Below are positions 56,610 through 64,000 of a stretch of DNA of 64,000 nt, piece by piece. Both the position numbers and the translations under genes were made by a program. Source of the stretch: Zea mays (lineage: Eukaryota > Streptophyta > Magnoliopsida > Poales > Poaceae); NCBI RefSeq assembly GCF_902167145.1, contig NC_050105.1:115709898-115773897 (forward strand), read 5' to 3'. Position 1 is the stretch's first letter. Each line of letters opens with the position of its first letter. Below the pieces are notes generated by a model. The model was not told the origin of the DNA, searched no databases, and saw only the letters and a program-made list of their open reading frames with translations.

Positions 56610-58720
56610 CGTGCTCCGGACTCGATCCCTTGTCCGCCGCATCTGGCTTCCTCGTGACAGTTTTTGTGCGTGCCGTCCCGTGGCCGTGGTGGCTACAATT
56701 GCGCACACGGCAGGTACGCACGCGTCGCGCCGTCTGGGCCCTTGGATCGATCACGTGACAAACACTCTGTTTCATCATCAAACAGAGTCTGCAACTGCTT
56801 GCTATGGGTCGATCAGGCTACCGGTACACCAGATCATCATGTACTGCAAGCAACAGCCCCGTTATTCATACTTGGGCCACGGTACGGTTTCATCATCAAA
56901 CAAACGGCCACGAATCGAAAATGCGCGCGGGTCTTAGACGAAAGAAATGCACAGTTCGGGATCCAATGTCTTGGCTTGGCTATCATAACTGGCATATATA
57001 TGGGATCGGGATGGGAGGCAGAAATCCCGACGGCACGCTCGCCTCAGCCGCTGAGGCTGTGTGTGGGTGGGCACGAAAAGGCCACATGGAGGCCTGTTGG
57101 AGCTAAGATAAGTTTAAGCCTGCCTAATGTGAGGCTTCATGTCAAATGGATCAGTTTTGCGCTCAACGTTGGAGGGGCTTGTGGCTTCCACGCCTGGGCC
57201 CATCACCAGAGAGTTTATGGGCTTCAAAACCTCAATTCCACCTCACCTCGAGGTTTCAAGAGCAACTCCAAAAAAAATTTCTCTAAAAATTGGTTATTCG
57301 GGGCATTCTAAATACACCATATTTAGGCTTGGATGGAAGTAATACCCGAGAAAGGTGGTAGCTTTCACTTTATCATGAAGCTACAGACAGACCCGTGTCA
57401 TCGGTCCCAGCCGAACGATTGACTTTTCAATTGACTTTTCGAGTGATATCACATCTAGATGACGTCAACTCAGATTAGGTAGTTCTTGCAATTTAGTATA
57501 AGCTCTACGAAGCCAATTTTGCTACCTTTGATCATAGCCTATCACATAAAAATTAACTTCGGATCAATTAGACATGCAAATTATCCATACAATACCTTAA
57601 ATGGTCGTACGTAAAAATGATTTTAAGCATATATTGTTCTATTTATTATTTTTAGTAGGAAAACAATGAATATTTAATACTAGGGAGCATACAAACAATT
57701 TGAATATATACTAAATATTTATTAAACAGATTCAATAGAAATTTATTTTAAGTGCAATAGTTGTAGCATAAAAATAATTAGGTCAACGTAAAAAGGTTAA
57801 AACAATCTAAAAAGAGTAAATTTCATATCATAGAGAGAGAGAGAAAAATTGATGACTTAGGCGTGCCCCACAATGACTGATTGGCGACCTAGCAGGGCTC
57901 GCAGAGTCGCAGTGATAGTCCATCAAGACGTGACCCAACATAGAGGGCGGACACATCCCAACATATTTAGGTGACAGTATAGCAGGGCTCACGGTGGCAG
58001 CCTATTAGGACACAACCTAGTATAGTGGGTAGACACGCGCAACGGGTGTGATTGGTACCACGATAAAGCACGATTGATAATGGTGATAGTGCACGTGCAC
58101 GAAATCAATCTGATCATGAGAATTCAATCTACAACATTATTTAGGAGTCAATCAACATGTACGACAAAATGGCCTAATGGGCTATGTATCTATAGATAAG
58201 TATCAATCCGTTAGGTTAGTTAGGAAGTGTATGCCTCTTAGAGCTTATGGACTATAAAATATACAGTTTTCATTATCAACAATCAAAAGATAGATGTTCA
58301 CCATGCAGCGCGTGTTTCTCATCCCTTTTTGATATATTGTCACCCCTTTTCAATGGTTTTCTAAGGTAAGCGTCATGTTGTCCTGATGTGGTCTTTAGTA
58401 CAACGCATCAAGACAACATAGTGTATCACCTTACTTCTGATAGATCTTATACAAAATGTTGTTATTGGTAAAATATACTAGTTATCCTATGTAGCATCAA
58501 TCTACTGTTTTGTTCAAACTTCATGTTATAAATTGTGTTTGTACGATCTCACTCGTCTGATTGCTACATTCCAACTTATTGCCTTACGATGACAAACTAA
58601 CATGCACGATCCGACAATACACTTGAAACAATAGAGACACAACACACTAACTTATTTGATAACAATGACAAACTAACATGCATGATCCGACAATCCACTG
58701 CGTTGAATAAAAAGTCAACA
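56610..58720. other. Intergenic sequence, nothing supported
   Basis: The first 500 bp are moderately GC-rich, then AT-rich with no recognisable gene. A short duplication (GACAAACTAACATGCAYGATCCG near 58590 and 58667, here with one ambiguous base) lies close to the PIF relic and may belong to it. Confidence 0.35.
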
Positions 58721-58742
58721 CACTAACTTATTGGTAAACTCC

Positions 58743-59415
58743 CATAGAACATGACATGAAACAAGCTTCTACTAAATGTCGGCTCCGAGATGCGCCCAGT
58801 GATGCTCAATGAGGTCCTTCTATAGTTGCATGTACTTCCTTGGATCTTTAAGCTTCTCGTGTTGTTTGATGATAAAACAGTTGTGTTCTTCAAAATATTC
58901 GTGTGTTGGATCAACAGATTCACCTGTGTTGTCGAAGGCAGCGTTCGCGGACATGGGCCCTTTGTCCTCAACTATCATATTGTGAAGTATGATGCATGCT
59001 TCATTATGTCTTGGATGTTGGGTGGCGACCAACCGTAAGTAGGTCCATGTATCACTGCCCACCTAGCCTGAAGCACATCAAACGCTCTTTCTATATCCTT
59101 TTTAGCAGACTCTTCCTTCGCTGAAAAGTGTTTTATGCGAGGGTTAGCAGGGTGGCAGACTGTTTTCACAAAAGCTAGCCAATAGGGGTAAATACCGTCC
59201 ACAAGGTAATACCCCATGTCACATTGGTTACTGTTGATCGTGAAAGCAACCAGAGGTTCCTCCACATTTAGATGCCTAGAGAATATGTGCGAATGATGCA
59301 AAATGTTGATGTCGTTACTGCTACTGGGCATGCCAAAGTATGCATGCTAGATCCATAAGTCATAAGATGCAACCACTTCTAGGATCATGGTCGGGTGTTT
59401 CCTTTGCGAATTCAT
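58743..59415 (-). pseudogene. PIF/Harbinger DDE transposase, C-terminal fragment
   Basis: Minus-strand frames contain HPTMILEVVASYDLWI (second catalytic Asp region), then SSNDINILHHS, MGYYLVDGIYPYWLAFVKTV, KKDIERAFDVLQARWAVIHG (Glu of the DDE triad) and, after a frameshift near 59000, ACIILHNMIVEDKG. This order is that of plant PIF/Harbinger (DDE_Tnp_4) transposases. A stop (TAG) stands where the family has Trp before HAYFG. The N-terminal half is missing, cut at about 59415 where Copia LTR-like sequence begins. It is inactive. Confidence 0.85.
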
Positions 59416-59912
59416 TGTTTTTGGAACATGTTGTTCCTTAACGAATTGTATTTTGCCTTGGGAGTCTCCAAAAGTTGTGGATGACTCCAAGAACAATTTG
59501 TATCACCCACTCTTTGTGAGCACTTGAGTAAGGGATTGCCTTGACCTATGTGGCCGACAAAGAAGAACGCGGTTGAGAAAGACCTGACCCTTTGTGGGCA
59601 CCTCATTAAGGAGTGGTGCACCTTTGTGGTGTGACCAAACCTTGGTAAAAATAATGTGTCTTATGTGCTTTTGTGTTTGTGACTCATCTCTGTTCATCTT
59701 AGATCTCAAGATTCATCGGTTTAATCTTATTCAATGCTTCCATTGCAATTTTTGATAGTAGATCCGAGATTTTATTCAAGTTTACAATTAAACTGGGGTA
59801 GTACGGTTCAACCGGCCTCTCATAGCGTTTGAACTGGTTATTCTCACAAAAGTTTGAAGCTTTTGTTGGAATTTTCATGTGTAGCCTATTCACCCCCGCT
59901 AGGCTACTTTCA
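59416..59912 (+). mobile_element. Copia LTR remnant and PBS
   Basis: Degenerate LTR-like sequence ends near 59912 in GGCTACTTTCA. It is followed by TTGGTATCGAAGTG (59914-59927), a decayed version of the Copia primer site TGGTATCAGAGC, complementary to initiator tRNA-Met. The left boundary is uncertain. Confidence 0.55.
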
Positions 59913-59964
59913 ATTGGTATCGAAGTGTCGTGCCTCGTTTATAGTGCTTAACCGCGTGACGATC

Positions 59965-60700
59965 ATGTCGGCTCCAAGGAACAACTAGGATCCTGTTCTC
60001 GAGGAAATGTTGACCACAATGAGTGGTGAGGAGTTGGATCCTCAAATCCTCGACATCGCCATGAAGCTCGCTGAAAAGATGTTCCTCTAGATGAAAGAGG
60101 ACGAGGCCAAGAAAAAGGGTGAAGAAGAATAAGCAAGGAGAAAAGACAAGGAAGAAGGAGGCAAGAAGAAGATCGACTACAACGATGACTTGGTTGATCT
60201 CTTGGTGTCTAAGGTAATGAGAAAAATCAATATCAACACCGAAGAGTCACCAAACAAGAGTAAGGGTAACGAATTCAATAAAGTTCTATTTTATTACTCT
60301 AGATCTTTTATGCCCAACTTCTCTTCAATGCCACTCGAAAAACTTCCACTCTCAGTGAGTTGAACTATGATGAGTGGATCGATAAGATGAAATCCCATCT
60401 AATCGGTGTACATCCGTCTCTGGGAGATTGTTCATGTAGGTATATGCAAGCCCAGGTTTGGCGAAGAGATGACCCCAGAGATGATGCAAGATCTTCACCA
60501 AAATGCTCAAGCAGTGAGCATCATTGAAGGAAGTCTGGGTGCAGAGGAATACAGTAAGGTTCAAGGACAGAAGGATGCTCGTGATATTTGGAGCATTCTA
60601 AAGATGTCACACGAAGGTGATCCCAAAGCCAAGAGACATTTATCAAGACTAGTTTTGATCAAAAACCACAACTTCCCCTTTTTCCATAAGAAAGGTTTCT
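59965..60700 (+). pseudogene. SIRE/Maximus-type Copia Gag relic
   Basis: From the ATG at 59965 the frame contains LDPQILDIAMKLAEKMF, a Lys/Glu-rich run, YDEWIDKMKSHLIG, then MTPEMMQDLHQNAQAV and MSHEGDPKAKRH, all typical of Opie/Ji-like Gag. At least three stops and two frameshifts break it. It ends near 60700, where sequence of an oppositely oriented Copia element begins. Confidence 0.75.
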
Positions 60701-60719
60701 CCCCATAAGATAGTAGTTT

Positions 60720-62014
60720 TGTAGTCAGAGGGCTCCTCTTGTTGTCAAGCGGGTTTTGATAAAAAAGACAAGTTCAAAACACACTAATTTTTTAAATTCA
60801 CAAGTGGTAGTCGATCTAGTTGCTTTGGCCTTAATCCCCCCTTGGCATTAAGCACCAAAACAGAGAAACTTGTGGCATAAAACCTCATTGCCTCACCAAA
60901 ATTTGTGAATTAAGAGCAAAAAGGCAATGAAAAACAAGAGAATTTGGAACAAGGTACATTGATACCGTTATGCAGTGGAATCCTTTTCCTTTGTCCAATT
61001 CCACAATTTCCCTTTCAATTCACCTTTGAGACTACATCAACACAACTCAGGCAAACATATTAGTCTCAAAGGGTCAAGTTGTAGCTTATCCCCCTAAATA
61101 TATGCATCAATGCATATGGACTTGTGAGGTCCGGGGATGACATTCTTTAACTTGAGCACCAAAATAAGCAACTAAACACAATTAAGCTTAAAAGAACATG
61201 ATCAAAGGCATAAAGACACATGTATGCTATAGATCAATCCAAGTTCCACGAATCTAAGACATTAAGCTCACTACGCAGCTCACAAAACCTTTTTCATCTA
61301 AAGGCTTGGTGATATATCGGCTAGCTGGTGATTGGTGCTAACATAGCAAATATCGATATCTCCCCTTTGTTGATGGTCTCTCAGAAAGTGATGTCGGATG
61401 TCTATGTGGTTAGTGCGGCTGTGTTCAATGAGATTATCCGCCAAGTGGATTGCACTCTCATTATCACATAGGAGTCAAACTTTGCTCAGGTTGTAGCCAA
61501 AGTCCTGGAGGGTTTACCTCATCCAAAGTAGTTGTGCGCAACACTGGCCTGCAGCAACATACTTGGTCTCGGTGGTGGATAGGGCAACAAAATTTTGTTT
61601 CTTAGAGCTCCACGACACCAGGGACCTTCCCAGAAACTGACAAGTTCCTGATGTGCTCTTCCTATCAACCTTGCACCCATCATAATCGGTGTATGAGTAT
61701 CCAATCAAGTCAAAGGTAAACCCCTTAGGATATCAGAGCCCGAAGTGAGGCGTATGAACTAAATATCGAAGAAATCACTTCACGGACACAAGGTGACATT
61801 CCTTGGGGTCGAATTGAAATCTAGCACACATGCAAATGGAAAGCATAATATTCGGTCTACTTGCACAAAGATAAAAGAAAGGATCCTATCATAGACTGGT
61901 ATACCTTTTGATCTACAGACTTACCTCCCGCGTTGAGGTCCAAGTGTCTATTGGTTTCCATCAGTGTCTTGATGGGATTTGCGTCCTTCATCCCAAACTT
62001 ATTGAGAAGATCTT
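60720..62014 (-). pseudogene. Copia RT C-terminus / RNase H and 3' tail, truncated
   Basis: The minus strand reads KFGMKDANPIKTLMETNRHL at the right edge. It continues through a broken middle to YTDYDGCKVDRKSTSGTCQF and SWSSKKQNFVALSTTETKYV (RNase H with its Asp and Glu), then HIDIRHHFLRD and LADIFTKPLDE-like sequence. Coding ends near 61250, followed by a Copia post-pol tail that includes GGGGGGATTAAGGCC. The right side is cut at 62014 by the insertion of a Tat-lineage LTR (62010-62014, ATCTT, would be one target copy). Stops and shifts make it inactive. Confidence 0.8.
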
Positions 62015-62513
62015 TGTCGGGGACCATAATTAGGGGTACCCTCAAGGCTCCTAATTCTCAGCTGGTAACCCCCATCAGCACAAAGCTGCAAAGGCCTGAT
62101 GGGTGCGACTAAGTCAGGGATCGGTCCATTCGAGGGACTCGATCACGCCTCGCCCGAGCTCAGCCTCGGACAAGGGCAGCCGACCCCGGAGGATCTCCGT
62201 CTCGCCCGAGGCCCCCCTCCAGCGATGAACATACTTCCGGCTCGCCCGAGGCCCAGTCTTCGCCAAGAAGCAACCCTAGCCAGATCGCCACGCCAACCGA
62301 CCAAATCGCAGGGGCATTTAATGCAAAGGTGGCCTGACACCTTTATCCTGACGCGCGCTCTTCAGTCGACAGAGCCGAAGTGACCGCAGTCACTTCGCCG
62401 CTCCACTGACCAGCCTGACAGAAGGGCAGCGCCGTCTGTGCCGCTCCGACTGCTGTGCCACTCGACAGAGTGAGGCTGACAGGCAGTCAGGCCCGGCCTC
62501 AGGCACCATAGGA

Positions 62514-62848
62514 AACTCCGCTCCGCCCGACCCAGGGCTCGGACTCGGGCTCAGCCCCGGAAGACGGCGAACTCCGCTCCGCCCGACCTAGGGCTCAGAC
62601 TCGGGCTAAGCCCCGGAAGACGGCGAACTCCGCTCCGCCGACCCAGGGCTCGGACTCGGGCTAAGCCCCGGAAGACGGCGAACTCCGCTCCTCCCGACCC
62701 AGGGCTCGGACTCGGGCTCAGCCCCTGAAGACGACAAACTCCGCTCCGCCCGACCCAGGGCTCGGACTCGGGCTCAGCCCCTGAAGACGACGAACTCCGC
62801 TTAGCCCGACCCCAGGGCTCGGACTCAGCCCTGGCTTCAGCCGACGGT
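62514..62848 (+). repeat. U3 tandem array, five to six units of 55-56 bp
   Basis: AACTCCGCTCC-containing units start at 62514, 62570, 62626, 62681, 62737 and 62793. They are homologous to the 57-bp U3 units of the 14-kb element but shorter by 1-2 bp and more diverged. Confidence 0.85.
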
Positions 62849-63328
62849 CTCCGCCTCGCCAGACCCAGGGACTCGGACTCGACCTCGGCCACGGAAGACG
62901 GACTCGACCTCGACCTCGGAGGAGCCTCCACATCGCCCAACCTAGGGCGCGGACCGACCGACCTCGTCAGCAGGAGGCGCCATCATTACCCTACCCCGAG
63001 CTGACTCAGGCTACGGGGAACAAGACCGGCGTCCCATCTGGCTCGCTCCGCCAGATAAGCAATGATGGCACCCCGCACGCTCTGTGACGACGGCGGCTCT
63101 CAGCCCCCTTACAAAAGCAAGAGGACGTCAGCAAGGACTCGATAGCTCCGACAGCTGTCCTTCCGCCAGGCTCCAGCGCTCCTCCGACGGCCACGACACC
63201 ACACGAACCGGGTGCCAAAACCTCTCCGGCTGCCACGATGGCATGTACTTAGGGCGCTAGCTCTCCTCCGCTAGACACGTTAGCACTCTGCTACACCCCC
63301 ATTGTACACCTGGATCCTCTCCTTACGC

Positions 63329-63338
63329 CTATAAAAGG
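63329..63338 (+). promoter_or_regulatory. LTR TATA box
   Basis: CTATAAAAGG, matching in position and sequence the TATA boxes of the 14-kb element's LTRs. Confidence 0.75.
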
Positions 63339-63639
63339 AAGGACCAGGGCCCTCTTACAGAGGGTTGGCCGCGCGGGGGAAGAGGACGGGACGGGCGCTA
63401 GCGTGAGGCCGCTCGCTCCCTCTCCTGTGTGGACGCTTGTAACCCCCCTACTGCAAGCGCACCCAACCTGGGTGCGGGACGAACACGAAGGCCGCGGGAT
63501 TTCCACCTCTCTCATGCCCGTCTCCGGTCGCCTTTTCCCCCCTTCGCGCTCGGCCTCGCGCCGACCCATCTAGGCTGGGGCACGCGGCGACATTTCACTC
63601 GTCGGCCCAGGGACCCCCCGGTCTCGAAACGCCGACAGT

Positions 63640-63657
63640 TGGCGCGCCAGGTAGGGG
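63640..63657 (+). other. Primer binding site
   Basis: TGGCGCGCCAGGTAGGGG, two bases after the LTR end at 63637; identical to the site in the 14-kb element. Confidence 0.85.
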
Positions 63658-63697
63658 CCTGCTGCGTGTTGACGAACAGCTTCCCGTCAAGCTCCAG

Positions 63698-64000
63698 ATG
63701 GGCAGTCTCCAGCAACCTCTCCAGCCCGGGACGGTGCTCCGTCTCGGGAGTCTTGAGTTCATGTCCCTCGACGGCAGCTACGACATGATACTCCTTCCCC
63801 CGCCGTGCGACAACGACAATGGCGGCCGACAGCCCGCCCGCCGGCGGCGGAATCGACGACGTCTTCCCCGCGTGGTGGAAGAACAACATTCGAGCTCACC
63901 CCGTCCTCTCCCCCGCCGACGGAGGAGGAGGCGGGGCAACCAAGGCCAAGCAGGAGGCGACCCCTCGTCGGCTGTCGAGCAAGTCGACGGCGTCGGCGCC
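63698..64000 (+). CDS. gag: Gag N-terminus of the second Tat element (partial)
   Basis: 101 codons from ATG to the window edge, open throughout. It starts MGSLQQPLQPGTVLRLG and later has GGRQPARRRRNRRRLPRVVE, closely matching the first 100 residues of the other element's Gag. This agreement in two elements supports the ATG as the genuine Gag start. The N-terminal region is basic and low-complexity; the Gag core lies beyond the window. Confidence 0.8.
   Translation, partial: MGSLQQPLQPGTVLRLGSLEFMSLDGSYDMILLPPPCDNDNGGRQPARRRRNRRRLPRVVEEQHSSSPRPLPRRRRRRRGNQGQAGGDPSSAVEQVDGVGA

Larger units (their letters stand above)
62015..64000 (+). mobile_element. 5' end of a second Tat-lineage element (continues past the window)
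   Basis: 5' LTR 62015-63637 (TGTCGGGGACCATAATTAGG to CGAAACGCCGACA), PBS 63640-63657 and the start of gag at 63698. It is the same family as the 14-kb element at 32883-46892 but in the opposite orientation and clearly diverged in the LTR. The right part is outside the window. Confidence 0.9.

Overview
The window looks like a repeat-dominated stretch of a grass nuclear genome, most likely Panicoideae/Andropogoneae (maize, sorghum or sugarcane type). The reasons are intron-rich plant genes with GT-AG introns, Tat-lineage Gypsy LTR retrotransposons with PBS TGGCGCGCCAGGTAGGGG, Stowaway, Tourist, hAT and CACTA elements with proper target-site duplications (TSDs), and a plant-type U2 snRNA promoter. 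The genus is an inference.

Only two ordinary protein genes can be supported, both on the minus strand. One is a three-exon secreted ferritin-like (PCC13-62 type) desiccation-related protein at 6572-7789. The other is a twelve-exon membrane acetyltransferase of the heparan-alpha-glucosaminide N-acetyltransferase (HGSNAT) family at 48686-56319, whose 5.1-kb first intron holds two Tourist-like MITEs and a perfect 32-bp hairpin. A U2 snRNA gene or pseudogene lies at 30281-30500, and a plastid ycf2 relic at about 32090-32465.

Layout. 1-5.8 kb: an LTR (1-640) inserted into the 3' part of a Grande-like Tat element (641-5034), which carries an antisense transcription unit and itself sits in a decayed chromovirus pol. 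5.8-14.7 kb: CACTA relics, the ferritin-like gene, MITEs and featureless AT-rich sequence. 14.7-24.0 kb: a Russian doll of three solo LTRs plus a hAT MITE. 24.2-27.5 kb: a complete-ended but dead hAT element. 28-32.9 kb: degenerate repeats, U2 and the ycf2 relic. 32.9-46.9 kb: one very young, almost intact 14.0-kb Tat-lineage element on the minus strand, whose gag-pro and pol are separated by a single in-frame TAG. 46.9-56.6 kb: duplicated AT-rich sequence and the HGSNAT-like gene. 56.6-64 kb: PIF/Harbinger transposase relic, two opposed Copia fragments, and the 5' end of a second Tat element (plus strand) interrupting one of them.

No bacterial-style operon, CRISPR array or new multi-gene system was found. 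The most interesting observations concern transposon architecture: nested solo LTRs with TSDs, antisense genes in Tat elements, variable U3 tandem arrays and the amber-separated gag/pol. Others are the U2 copy with a perfect 25-bp duplication, the ycf2 insertion and the intronic hairpin. All TSDs and exon joints were read by eye from the sequence; family names rest on motif recognition and no database search was run.
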